64,000 nt of DNA, from assembly GCF_001625365.1 (NCBI RefSeq), contig NZ_LJJF01000001.1, positions 6,194,501-6,258,500 on the forward strand. Direction: 5' to 3'. Source of the stretch: Streptomyces sp. MJM8645. GTDB taxonomy: Bacteria; Actinomycetota; Actinomycetes; Streptomycetales; Streptomycetaceae. The notes under the pieces were generated by a model. That model did no database searches, had not been told where the DNA came from, and worked only from the letters and a program-made list of their open reading frames with translations. Shown in pieces: positions 26,372-34,495 of this stretch (the first letter of the stretch is position 1; each line of letters begins with the position of its first letter). The translations under genes were made by a program, and so were the position numbers.

Positions 26372-26947
26372 ATGGTCCAGAACCCCGCCCGCCGCACCGC
26401 CCTCGCCGACGCCGCCATCGAGGTCCTCGCCCGCGAGGGCGCCCGCGGCCTCACCTTCCGCGCGGTCGACGTGCAGGCCGGCGTCCCCAACGGCACGGCC
26501 TCCAACTACTTCGCCAACCGCGACCACCTGCTCCACCAGACCGCCCGGCACATCCACCACCGGCTCACCCCGGACCCGGCCGTCATCGCCGACCTGCTGC
26601 GGGCGCCGCGTGACCGCGCTCTGGTCGCCGCCCTGATGCGCGACCTGATCCGCCGCATCTCCGCCGACCGGGCCGGCTACCTCGCGATGCTCGAACTGCG
26701 CCTGGAAGCCACCCGCCGCCCCGGCCTGAGGGCCCAGCTCACCGGCACCATCCGCGAGCAACTGGAGGCCAACGTCGCCTACCACCTCGACGGAGGACTG
26801 CCCGGCGACCGCGAGACCGTCCTCGTCCTCTACCTCGCGATGACCGGCCTGATCGTCGAACACCTCACCCTGCCCGAGGTGTTGGGCACCGACACCCTGC
26901 CCGCCCTGCTCGACACCGTCGTCGAGCGAATCGTCCCCGCGACCTGA
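26372..26947 (+). CDS. TetR/AcrR-family regulator
   Basis: This 191-residue repressor has an N-terminal helix-turn-helix at about residues 8-52 (ALADAAIEVLAREGARGLTF through NGTASNYFANRDHLL). An all-helical ligand/dimerisation domain follows. The long frame upstream to 26303 covers the promoter and is not used; ATG 26372 follows GCGAGAGAGA. It probably controls the divergent DHFR-family gene and itself. The ligand is unknown. Confidence 0.9.
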   Translation: MVQNPARRTALADAAIEVLAREGARGLTFRAVDVQAGVPNGTASNYFANRDHLLHQTARHIHHRLTPDPAVIADLLRAPRDRALVAALMRDLIRRISADRAGYLAMLELRLEATRRPGLRAQLTGTIREQLEANVAYHLDGGLPGDRETVLVLYLAMTGLIVEHLTLPEVLGTDTLPALLDTVVERIVPAT

Positions 26948-27001
26948 CTCTGCCGGCCTCGCGTTTCGGCGGGCGAGGGGGCGGCTGTGCCGGAGGGGGT
27001 G

Positions 27002-27565
27002 TCAGAGGGTGTGCGGGGGCCTGCCCGTCCACCAGTTGCCGGGGGCGTCGGGGTCGCGGCTGGTCCAGAACTCGATGATCGCGCTGGTGAACTCGGCTGC
27101 GGAGAGGGTGCCGTCGCCGTCGCGGTCGAGGTGGCGGAAGGCCTCGTCGGCGTCGTCGCGGGAGAGGCCGGCGAAGTGGCCGCGCTGGAAGACGAAGAAC
27201 TCGCCGGCGTCGACCGTTCCGCTGCGGTCGGTGTCGGCGACGGCGAGGAAGGCGTCGGCGAGTGCGCCGAAGCTGGTCCGCGCGGCCTCGGGGTCGTCGG
27301 AGAGGGCGCCGGTCGAGCGGACGAACTGTTCGCGGGTGATCGCCTCGGTGCCGGCGGGCAGGTGGGCCAGGTGCAGGTCGTGCCAGACCGTCAGGTAGGC
27401 GCGGACGATGACGGCCTCGGCCTCGGAGCCCTCCTGATGGCCGAGCGAGCGGGCGACGGCGATGCCCATGAGGACGTGGTCCCGTTCGGTGAGGAGTCCG
27501 TCGCCGTCGGCGTCGAGGTGGTCGAACCCGTGGTTGATCTTTGCTGTGAGCAGGTCGTCCGACAA
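27002..27565 (-). CDS. EF-hand calcium-binding protein
   Basis: The 187-residue cytosolic protein resembles the calerythrin/sarcoplasmic type found in Streptomyces. Three canonical EF-hand loops are visible: DADGDGLLTERD (about residue 18), DTDRSGTVDAGE and DRDGDGTLSAAE. A degenerate second hand lies around EAITREQFVR. All loops keep acidic ligands at positions 1, 3, 5 and 12. TTG 27565 is taken as start because a GAGGGGG SD lies just upstream; the 32 extra codons in the open frame are unlike the family. It probably buffers or senses calcium. Confidence 0.9.
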   Translation of the reverse strand: MSDDLLTAKINHGFDHLDADGDGLLTERDHVLMGIAVARSLGHQEGSEAEAVIVRAYLTVWHDLHLAHLPAGTEAITREQFVRSTGALSDDPEAARTSFGALADAFLAVADTDRSGTVDAGEFFVFQRGHFAGLSRDDADEAFRHLDRDGDGTLSAAEFTSAIIEFWTSRDPDAPGNWWTGRPPHTL

Positions 27566-27619
27566 TGTGCCCCCTCGGTTGGCGATCACTACGACACGTC
27601 GCCAGCACGCTAGTGCCTG

Positions 27620-27672
27620 GAGTCGCGCTCGCGCAGCCGAACGACGGGCGAACGGCCACACGAGCGCGACTC
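27620..27672. terminator. 12-bp perfect inverted repeat between two minus-strand genes
   Basis: GAGTCGCGCTCG (27620-27631) pairs perfectly with 27661-27672 across a 29-base loop. It begins 14 bases after the cytidine-deaminase-like stop and ends 55 bases before the EF-hand start. It is a possible terminator, though the loop is long. Confidence 0.45.
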
Positions 27673-27685
27673 GAAGGCGGGGTCG

Positions 27686-28117
27686 CTAGCCGTCCTGGTG
27701 CTCGGCCCAGACGTACGCCTCGGGGAGCAGGTCGAGGACGGGCAGGGCGAGCAGTTCCGTTCCCCGCTTGACAATGATCTCGACCGTCGGGAAGTAGTCG
27801 AGCAGCACCTGCCGGCAGCGGCCGCACGGAGGCACGACGCCCCGGCCCCGGTCGCCGACCGCGACGACCGTGGTGAGGTCGTACGCGCCCTGGCCGGCGG
27901 CCGCGCCGATGAGGACGAGCTCCGCGCACGGGCCGCCGGTGAAGTGGTAGGCGTTCAAGGCCGTGACGATCCGCCCGTCGGCGTTGCGTCCGGCGGCCGC
28001 GACGGTGTGGTTGTCGCCCCGGGAGAAGCGCTGGGCCACCGCCCGGGCGGCCTCGACGAGCTCCTGGTCGACGGCTGCGCGGTCTCCTACGGGGTCGGAT
28101 TGATCGCTGACGGACAT
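27686..28117 (-). CDS. Cytidine/blasticidin-S deaminase-like protein
   Basis: This 143-residue zinc-dependent nucleoside deaminase fold shows the catalytic PCAE in TGGPCAELVLIGAA and the second zinc motif PPCGRCRQVLLDYFP. Length and the GxxRNADGRIVTALN region are closer to blasticidin-S-deaminase-like proteins than to classic tetrameric Cdd, but substrate cannot be assigned. ATG 28117 is preceded by AAGGAG. It diverges from the GNAT remnant. Confidence 0.85.
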   Translation of the reverse strand: MSVSDQSDPVGDRAAVDQELVEAARAVAQRFSRGDNHTVAAAGRNADGRIVTALNAYHFTGGPCAELVLIGAAAGQGAYDLTTVVAVGDRGRGVVPPCGRCRQVLLDYFPTVEIIVKRGTELLALPVLDLLPEAYVWAEHQDG

Positions 28118-28158
28118 ATTCGCTGGGACTCCTTGATCGCACATGACAGGCTTCGAGC

Positions 28159-28404
28159 ATGGACCGACCGCCCCTGACCGTGCCAACGCTTTACGCGGGC
28201 CCCTTCACCCTTCGCCCCTGGCGCCTCACCGACCTCGCCGTGGTCCGGGAGGCGGGCACCGACCCGTACATCCCGCTGGTCACCACCGTCCCGGCCGCCT
28301 CCGCCGGGTACGACGACGAGCGCCGCGACATGCACCTCTACGCACTCCTCCCCACCGACCCCCGCGAGGCCACCGACCCCCGCGAGGACCGGTCCCCGCG
28401 CTAG
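28159..28404 (+). pseudogene. GNAT N-acetyltransferase with the catalytic core deleted
   Basis: An 81-codon frame joins a typical GNAT beginning (LYAGPFTLRPWRLTDLAVV, DPYIPLVTTVP) directly to a typical GNAT ending (DDERRDMHLYALLPTD). The ~90 residues that normally hold the acetyl-CoA-binding beta-4/alpha-3 segment (Q/RxxGxG/A) are missing, without a frameshift. This is read as an internal in-frame deletion; the product, if made, could not bind acetyl-CoA. It overlaps the end of the convergent ABC gene by 4 bases. Confidence 0.6.
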
Positions 28405-30146
28405 TGCACCGCCGCCAGCAGCTCCCGGGTGTACTCGGTGTGCGGCGCGCTGAACAGGCGGTCGCGGTCGGTGGACTCGACCAGTCGGCCCCGGTGCATC
28501 ACGGCCACCCGGTCGCAGAAGTGCCGCACCACGGCGAGGTCGTGCGAGACGAACAGGAAGGCGACGCCGAGGCGTTCGCGCAGCTCCATCAGCAGGTTGA
28601 GCACCTGCGCCTGGACCGAGACGTCGAGGGCCGACACCGGTTCGTCCGCGATGATCAGGCGCGGCTGCGGGGCGAGGGCCCGAGCGATGCCGATCCGCTG
28701 GCGCTGTCCGCCGGAGAACTCGTGCGGGTAGCGGTCCAGGTGGGCGGCGGGCAGCCCGACCTGGTCCAGCAGTTCGGCCGAGCGCTCCCGCCGCTGCGCC
28801 GCGTCGAGTGAGGTGTGCAGGCGCAGCGGGGTGTCGAGGGTCTGGGCGACGGTGCGGCGCGGGTTGAGGGAGGCGTACGGGTCCTGGAAGACCAGCTGGA
28901 TCTCCCGGCTGAGCCGGCGCCGCAGCTCCCGGCTCGGGCGGGTGACGTCCTGGCCGTCGTACAGGACCGTTCCCGAGGTGGGCTGTTGGAGGCCGGCCAG
29001 GACGCGGGCGGTGGTGGACTTGCCGGAGCCGGACTCGCCGACCAGTCCGAGCGTCTCGCCGGGGGCGATCCGCAGTCCTACGCCCTCCACCGCCCGGACG
29101 GGCTCGGCGCGCAGGTTGGGAAGGCGGCGCCGCCCGGGGAAGTGGACGGCGAGGTCCGCCACCTCGACGAGCCAGCGCTCCGGGTGCCCGACCGTCCGGG
29201 GCGCGAATTCGGCGGTGGGTGACGGATCGTCAACTGTCGGCAATGGCGAGCCGGGTACGGAGTCGAGGGTGAGCGCCGCCCCGACCAGTGCGCGGGTGTA
29301 CGGCTCGCGCGGCGCGGCCAGCAGCTCGGCGGTCGGCGCGGACTCGACCTCGACGCCGCCGCGCAGCACGAGCGTGCGGTCCGTCGTCCCGGCGACCACG
29401 CCGAGGTCGTGGCTGACCAGCAGCACCGCCGTGCCGTGCTCGCGCTGCAACTCGCCGAGCAGGTCGAGGACTTGCCGCTGCACCCGGGAGTCCAGGGCGG
29501 TGGTGGGCTCGTCGGCGATCAGCACCTGCGGGTCGTTCATCAGTGCCATGGCGATCATCACCCGCTGGCGCATCCCGCCGGAGAACTGGTGCGGGAAGTC
29601 GCGCACCCGGGCGGCCGGGATGCCGACCCGGTCGAGCATCGCGGCGGCCCGTCGGCGGGCCTCGGCGCGGCCGGCGCCGGGGTGGTGCAGCCGGTACATC
29701 TCGGCGAGTTGGGCGCCGACGCCGTGGAAGGGGCTGAGCGAGGTGAGCGCGTCCTGGAAGACCAGCGCGGCCCGGCCGCCCCGGACCGGGCGCAGCGTGG
29801 ACTCCGTCGCGCCCACCAACTCCTGCCCGCCCAGCCGGATCGAGCCGGTGACGGTGGTGGTGCGCGGGTCGTGCAGGCCGAGGACGGCGAGGCCGGTGGC
29901 CGACTTGCCGGAGCCCGACTCGCCGACCAGGCCGAGGACTTCACCGGCGGCGAGGTCGAAGGAGAGCCCCCGGACGGCGGTCACGGGCGCCCCGCCGCGC
30001 GGGTCGGCGAAGGTGACGGTCAGATCGCGAACGCTCAGCACGGGCTCTGCGGAGGGCGCGGCACCAGGCCCAGGAGCGGCCTCCGACACGGCTCCGGGCG
30101 CGGCTCCGGACACGCCCCCGGACACGGATTCAACAGTGGACGTCAT
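28401..30146 (-). CDS. Dipeptide/oligopeptide ABC transporter, fused DppD-DppF ATPase
   Basis: The 581-residue protein contains two complete ABC ATPase domains. Domain 1 (about 35-300) has Walker A GLVGESGSGKSATG, signature FSGGMRQRVMIAMAL and Walker B VLIADEPTTALD. Domain 2 (about 325-581) has GLVGESGSGKSTTA, FSGGQRQRIGIARAL and LIIADEPVSALD. Fusion of the DppD and DppF halves is frequent in actinobacteria. An Ala/Gly/Pro-rich stretch of ~30 residues precedes domain 1. It energises uptake with the two permeases and the lipoprotein upstream in the operon. Confidence 0.93.
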   Translation of the reverse strand: MTSTVESVSGGVSGAAPGAVSEAAPGPGAAPSAEPVLSVRDLTVTFADPRGGAPVTAVRGLSFDLAAGEVLGLVGESGSGKSATGLAVLGLHDPRTTTVTGSIRLGGQELVGATESTLRPVRGGRAALVFQDALTSLSPFHGVGAQLAEMYRLHHPGAGRAEARRRAAAMLDRVGIPAARVRDFPHQFSGGMRQRVMIAMALMNDPQVLIADEPTTALDSRVQRQVLDLLGELQREHGTAVLLVSHDLGVVAGTTDRTLVLRGGVEVESAPTAELLAAPREPYTRALVGAALTLDSVPGSPLPTVDDPSPTAEFAPRTVGHPERWLVEVADLAVHFPGRRRLPNLRAEPVRAVEGVGLRIAPGETLGLVGESGSGKSTTARVLAGLQQPTSGTVLYDGQDVTRPSRELRRRLSREIQLVFQDPYASLNPRRTVAQTLDTPLRLHTSLDAAQRRERSAELLDQVGLPAAHLDRYPHEFSGGQRQRIGIARALAPQPRLIIADEPVSALDVSVQAQVLNLLMELRERLGVAFLFVSHDLAVVRHFCDRVAVMHRGRLVESTDRDRLFSAPHTEYTRELLAAVH

Positions 30147-30159
30147 CGAACGGCTCCAG

Positions 30160-31152
30160 TCAGCTCAGGCGGATTCGCGGGTCGAGCCAGGCCACCACCA
30201 GGTCGGCCAGCGCGACGAACAGCACCACGAAGCAGGCGGCCAGCAGCACCGCGCCGACCACCGCGGGCAGGTCCTGCCCGGACACCGCCTGGGCGGCGAA
30301 CCGTCCGACCCCGTTCAGCCCGAACACCGTCTCGGTGATGACCGCCCCGCCGAGCAGCACCCCGGCCTCCAGACCGAGCAGTTGCACCAGCGGTCCGGCG
30401 GCGCCGCGCGAGGTGTACTTGAGGTGGGCGCGCAGCCGGCCGAGGCCCTTGCCGCGTGCCGTGCGGACGTACTCCTCGTTCATCGTCTCCAGTAGCTGGG
30501 AGCGTGAAAGCCGGGCGAACACGGCGGAGTTGACGAAGCCGAGGACGAGCCAGGGGAGCAGCAGCCCGCCCGCCCAGGCCGCGAGGTCCTCGGTCGGCGG
30601 GGTGTAGGAGGGCAGTGGCAGCAGGCCGGTGGAGTAGACCAGTGCCCACTGGGCGACGTATCCGAGGAAGTAGATCTGCACGCTGGCGCCGACGAGGGTG
30701 AAGCCGGAGAGCAGCCGGTCGGTGCGGCCGCCGTGCCGCAGCGCGGAGACGAACCCGGTGCCGAGGCCGAGCACCAGCAGGACGGCGAGGGCGCCGGCGG
30801 TGAGCGAGAAGGTGACCGGCAGGTGGTCGGCCAGGGCCTCGGTGACGGGCTGGTGCAGCCGGTAGGAGTAGCCGAGGCAGGGCGCGTCGCAGTGGATGAC
30901 CGAGCCGTCCACGTCGCTGATGTCGCGCCCGGCGACGACCCCGGTGAGGTAGTCGGTGTACTGGGTGAGCAGCGGCTGGTCCAGGCCCATGCTCTGGCGC
31001 ACCGCCGCGACTTGGCCGCTGTCGCAGCGCGGGCCGCAGGCGGCGCGGGCCGGGTCGGCGGGCGCGGCGTAGAAGAGGGCGAAGGCGGCGGCGGAGACCG
31101 CGACCAGGACGGCGAGGGCCTGGAGGGTCCGCCGCAGGGCGAAGGAGAGCAT
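30160..31152 (-). CDS. Dipeptide ABC transporter permease (DppB-type)
   Basis: This 330-residue BPD-type inner-membrane permease has about six transmembrane helices, a long external loop after helix 1 carrying four cysteines (CGPRC, HCDAPC) and the cytoplasmic EAA loop (EEYVRTARGKGLGRLRAHLKY) that docks on the ATPase. It ends 14 bases before the ATPase start. The cysteine pairs in the external loop are unusual and may form disulfides. Confidence 0.92.
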   Translation of the reverse strand: MLSFALRRTLQALAVLVAVSAAAFALFYAAPADPARAACGPRCDSGQVAAVRQSMGLDQPLLTQYTDYLTGVVAGRDISDVDGSVIHCDAPCLGYSYRLHQPVTEALADHLPVTFSLTAGALAVLLVLGLGTGFVSALRHGGRTDRLLSGFTLVGASVQIYFLGYVAQWALVYSTGLLPLPSYTPPTEDLAAWAGGLLLPWLVLGFVNSAVFARLSRSQLLETMNEEYVRTARGKGLGRLRAHLKYTSRGAAGPLVQLLGLEAGVLLGGAVITETVFGLNGVGRFAAQAVSGQDLPAVVGAVLLAACFVVLFVALADLVVAWLDPRIRLS

Positions 31153-31231
31153 GGCCGGTCCGGGGTCGACGGGACGGGGAGGCGTGCGCGAGGGCTACGT
31201 GGAGCACACGGGGAGTGCAGGACTTCAGGGG

Positions 31232-31263
31232 CCCGCCCCCGCACCGACCGGCGCGGGGGCGGG
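31232..31263 (-). terminator. Intercistronic stem-loop after the binding-protein gene
   Basis: CCCGCCCCCGC (31232-31242) pairs perfectly with 31253-31263 around a 10-base loop, nine bases after the binding-protein stop. Such hairpins often stabilise the abundant binding-protein mRNA and attenuate downstream permease expression. Confidence 0.6.
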
Positions 31264-31271
31264 TACGGCGG

Positions 31272-33023
31272 TCAGGACTTCAGGTACAGCCACGCCAGGC
31301 TGACCGTGCCGTAGATGGGGTGGATGAACGCCCCGCCGACGTTGGAGCCGCGCACCTGGTTGACGTTCGCGTAGACGAACGGCAGCACCGGGACGTCCTG
31401 CATCACGGTCTTCTCCAGCGCGTACAGCTCCTTGGCCTTGGCGCGCGGCTCGCCGATCTGGTTGATCCGGTCGATCTCCTTGTCCACCGCCGGGTTGCGG
31501 TAGCGCGCGGAGTTGAGGTCGCTGCCGGCGCGGCCGTCGAAGGAGAACGGGATCAGCGTGGACGGGGTCGGCCAGTCGACGGAGGAGGTCTCCTCGAACA
31601 GGTCGTACGGGGAGTCGGCGCGGTGCACCTCGTCCAGGAACGCCTTGGGGTCGATCGGCTTGGGCACGATGGTGATGCCCGACTTGGCGAAGCCGTCCAC
31701 CAGCACCTGCGCGGTGCGCTGTCCGTCCGGGGTGTTCTTGTACCCGTAGGTCAGGCTGGTCGGCGCCTGCTTGGCCTTGGCGAGCGCGGCCTTGGCGGCC
31801 TCCGGGTCGCCTTCGGGCTTGACCGGGTAGAGGTCGTACTTCTCCCAGTCGATCAGCGCCGGCGAGCTGAGCGTGCTGGCGAGTTCGCCGATCCGGGAGC
31901 CGCCCTGGACCTGGCGGGCCTGCTGGCGGGGGTAGCCGAGGTGCAGGGCCTTGCGGACCTCGACGTCCGGCACCCGCTCGTTGTTGATCACCAGCTGGGT
32001 GACGAAGGCGCCCTGGCGCCCGGAGACGACCAGGTCCTTGGCCTTCGGGTCGGTGTCGGCGGTCTGGTACAGCTCGGGGGAGAGCACGTCGGAGGCGGTG
32101 GTGGCGCTGGCGCCGCCGTCGCGCCCGGACAGGATCTCCTGGTTGATGTTGAGCGCCTCCTTGCCGAACGTGAAGACGAACTTGTCCGGGTACTGGCTGC
32201 GGATCGGGTCGGTCTCGGCCTTCCAGGCGGGGTTGCGCTCCAGCACCATGCGGGTGTTCTGGATGTGCTCGACGATCCGGTAGGGGCCGGTGGCGAACGG
32301 CTGCCGGTCGTAGTCCGTCCCGGTGTCCTTGTCCCGGCGCACCGGCGAGGACGAGGACTGCGCGGCCATGTACGGGACGTCGGCCTGCGGCTGCGGGAAG
32401 TGGAAGACGAGGGTGTGCTCGTCGGGCGTCTCGATCGCGGCCAGGTCGCCGTCCTGCGGGCCGGCGTACTTGGCGCGCGCCGCCTCGTAGCTGGCCTCGC
32501 CGGTGAGCCACTGCGGCCAGTACGGCGGGCCGACCTCGTAGCCCTTGCCGAAGCTGCGCTCGATGCCGTACTTGACGTCCTGGGAGGTGATCGGCTTGCC
32601 GTCCTCCCAGGCCACGCCGTCCTTGAGCCGGTACGTCCAGGTGCGCCCGCCGTCGCCGGAGGTGCCGGTGTCGGTCGCCAGGTCGCCGACCAACTTGGCC
32701 TTGCCGTCGACGACCTGATACTGCGTCAGCTGGCGGCCCCAGAGCAGCGAGGCGTTGTACGTCGCGCCCGCGTAGACCTTCTGCGGGTCGAGGTGGCGGA
32801 ACTCGACGCTGTTGTACACGTTGACGGTGCCGCCCACGCGGGCGCCGGCGACGGCGGGGGCCGGGCCGGCGCTCTCCTTCTCGCCGCCGAGCGCGGCGGT
32901 CAGCGGGGACGTCTCCTTGGCGGCCGCCCCGGCGGGCGCCGGGCCGGTGCCCGCGCCGGCCGAGCAGGCGGTCGCCAGCAGGGCGGTGGCGACGACGGCG
33001 AGGGACGGTCTGGTCCAGCGCAT
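31272..33023 (-). CDS. ABC transporter substrate-binding lipoprotein (SBP_bac_5)
   Basis: This 583-residue family-5 solute-binding protein serves peptides, nickel or related ligands. A lipoprotein signal peptide ends in LLATAC-S, so it is anchored by a diacylglycerol-modified cysteine at about residue 20. The mature protein shows LDPQKVYAGATYN, the WTYRLKDGVAWEDGKPIT block and the C-terminal periplasmic-binding folds. ATG 33023 follows AAGGAG; the upstream open frame is discarded. It lies between the two permease genes. The ligand is not deducible. Confidence 0.92.
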   Translation of the reverse strand: MRWTRPSLAVVATALLATACSAGAGTGPAPAGAAAKETSPLTAALGGEKESAGPAPAVAGARVGGTVNVYNSVEFRHLDPQKVYAGATYNASLLWGRQLTQYQVVDGKAKLVGDLATDTGTSGDGGRTWTYRLKDGVAWEDGKPITSQDVKYGIERSFGKGYEVGPPYWPQWLTGEASYEAARAKYAGPQDGDLAAIETPDEHTLVFHFPQPQADVPYMAAQSSSSPVRRDKDTGTDYDRQPFATGPYRIVEHIQNTRMVLERNPAWKAETDPIRSQYPDKFVFTFGKEALNINQEILSGRDGGASATTASDVLSPELYQTADTDPKAKDLVVSGRQGAFVTQLVINNERVPDVEVRKALHLGYPRQQARQVQGGSRIGELASTLSSPALIDWEKYDLYPVKPEGDPEAAKAALAKAKQAPTSLTYGYKNTPDGQRTAQVLVDGFAKSGITIVPKPIDPKAFLDEVHRADSPYDLFEETSSVDWPTPSTLIPFSFDGRAGSDLNSARYRNPAVDKEIDRINQIGEPRAKAKELYALEKTVMQDVPVLPFVYANVNQVRGSNVGGAFIHPIYGTVSLAWLYLKS

Positions 33024-33099
33024 GGCGAATCTCTCCTTGCCCCGGGAGTCGGGGCGGGTCGGGGCGGGCTTGGGGTGATGGACGGAGGAGGACGGGGGC

Positions 33100-34065
33100 T
33101 CAGCGGGCGGCGCGCGGGTCCAGCGCGTCCCGGACGGCATCGCCGAGCAGGTTGAAGGCGAGCACGAAGAGCAGCAGGGCGACACCGGGGAAGACCATGT
33201 AGGTCGGATCGGCCTGGAAGACCTCGGAGCCGCGGGAGATCATCCGCCCCCAGTCCGGGATCGGCTCCGTGATGCCGACGCCGAGGAAGGACAGCACCGC
33301 TTCGGAGGCGACGAAGGTCGGCACCGCCATGGTGGCGTGCACCAGCAGCTGCGAGCGGACGTTCGGCAGCAGTTCGTGGACGACGACATGGAATCGGCCG
33401 GCGCCCTGGGCCCGGGCGGACTGCACGAAATCCCTTTCCCGGAGCGACCGCACGGTGGCCCGCAGGGAAAGCGCGAGCGGAATCCAGCCGAACGCGGAGA
33501 AGACCAGGATCAGCACCAGGAACTGCATCCACTCCGGTTCCGCGGCGCCCGGATCGACCAGCCGGGACTGGATGACGGGGCTCAGCGCGAGGAGCAGGAG
33601 CAGGGTCGGAAAGGCCAGCAGCACGTTGGCCAGGAAGCCGAACAGCCGGTCGGCGATCCCGCCGAGGTAGCCGACCGCGACCCCGGCCAGCACGCCGAGC
33701 GTGGTGGTCACGGCGGCGGAGGCGAAGGCGATCAGCAGCGAGGTGCGGATGCCGTAGAGCAGCTGGGTCAGGACGTCCCGGCCGAGCCCCGGCTCCAGGC
33801 CGAACCAGAAGTCGCCCGAGATGCCGCCGTTCGGCAGGACGGGCAGGCCGCTGTCGCTGAGCAGGCCGGGGGAGTTCTGGCCGTAGTGCTCGACCGGGTT
33901 CTTCCCGTACAGGGCGGCGATCAGCGGGGCGGCGAGGGCGAGCAGCAGGAAGAGCAGGACGACGGCGAGGGCGGCGGCGCCGACCCGGTCGCGCAGGAGT
34001 CGGCCGAGCAGCCTCGGCGCGGCGGGTGCGGGGACGGTGCCCGCTGCTGTTTCGACCACGGCCAT
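33100..34065 (-). CDS. Dipeptide ABC transporter permease (DppC-type)
   Basis: This 321-residue permease has an N-terminal cytoplasmic segment, a first helix (AALAVVLLFLLLALAAPLIA), a long external loop and four or five further helices. The EAA loop is present as RERDFVQSARAQGAGRFHV. It is the first gene of the operon, an unusual order since the binding protein usually leads. The ~300 bases upstream to the glyA riboswitch contain no gene; the two operons diverge here. Confidence 0.92.
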   Translation of the reverse strand: MAVVETAAGTVPAPAAPRLLGRLLRDRVGAAALAVVLLFLLLALAAPLIAALYGKNPVEHYGQNSPGLLSDSGLPVLPNGGISGDFWFGLEPGLGRDVLTQLLYGIRTSLLIAFASAAVTTTLGVLAGVAVGYLGGIADRLFGFLANVLLAFPTLLLLLALSPVIQSRLVDPGAAEPEWMQFLVLILVFSAFGWIPLALSLRATVRSLRERDFVQSARAQGAGRFHVVVHELLPNVRSQLLVHATMAVPTFVASEAVLSFLGVGITEPIPDWGRMISRGSEVFQADPTYMVFPGVALLLFVLAFNLLGDAVRDALDPRAAR

Positions 34066-34362
34066 GAGAGGCGTACTCCCCGAATTCTCCGCCGCCCTGT
34101 GGGTGAGGGTGCGCTGGTGTGCATTTCCGAACCGGCCCCCGGGGGTTTCCCGTCGGCCGTTCGAGCGCCATCAGACCGGATGCGCGGGGAGGTCCGCAAA
34201 TCACCTCCGGCGGTTTTCCCCGGCATTGTTTCGGCGCGTATTGCGGCTTCATTCGGCGTCATTGCGCCGCAATACCGGCGTTGCAGAAGAACGGACATCG
34301 AGGGACGAAACGGGCGTGCCGTCCCGAATCCTGAGATCTCCGCCACATCCCCCCGGGCATTG
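34066..34362. other. Non-coding divergent region upstream of dppC-like gene
   Basis: No gene is seen. The stretch near 34200-34330 is lower in GC than average and presumably holds the dppC-like promoter. No clear dyad or known RNA is recognised in it. Confidence 0.4.
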
Positions 34363-34373
34363 GTACGATCCCG

Positions 34374-34462
34374 GGGAGCCGCGACTGGCGCGCACGGATG
34401 GAACCGACCATCGGGAAGCGGCTCCGTGCACCCGCACGACAGTTGCCGAGCGCCTGGGCCGT
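34374..34462 (+). ncRNA. ZTP riboswitch (pfl motif) upstream of glyA
   Basis: The segment matches the pfl/ZTP consensus. GGAGCCGC (34375-34382) pairs with GCGGCTCC (34418-34425) and encloses the conserved CGCGACTGGCG and GGGAAGC. The downstream conserved CGCCTGGGC element (34451-34459) follows. A -10-like TACGAT at 34363 would start transcription right at its 5' end. The class senses ZTP/ZMP, signalling folate one-carbon shortage, and glyA is a classic target. No terminator hairpin is seen, so control may act at translation initiation (SD at 34484). Confidence 0.9.
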
Positions 34463-34495
34463 CCGTACTCGTCCGTGCACCACGAGGAGACCGCC

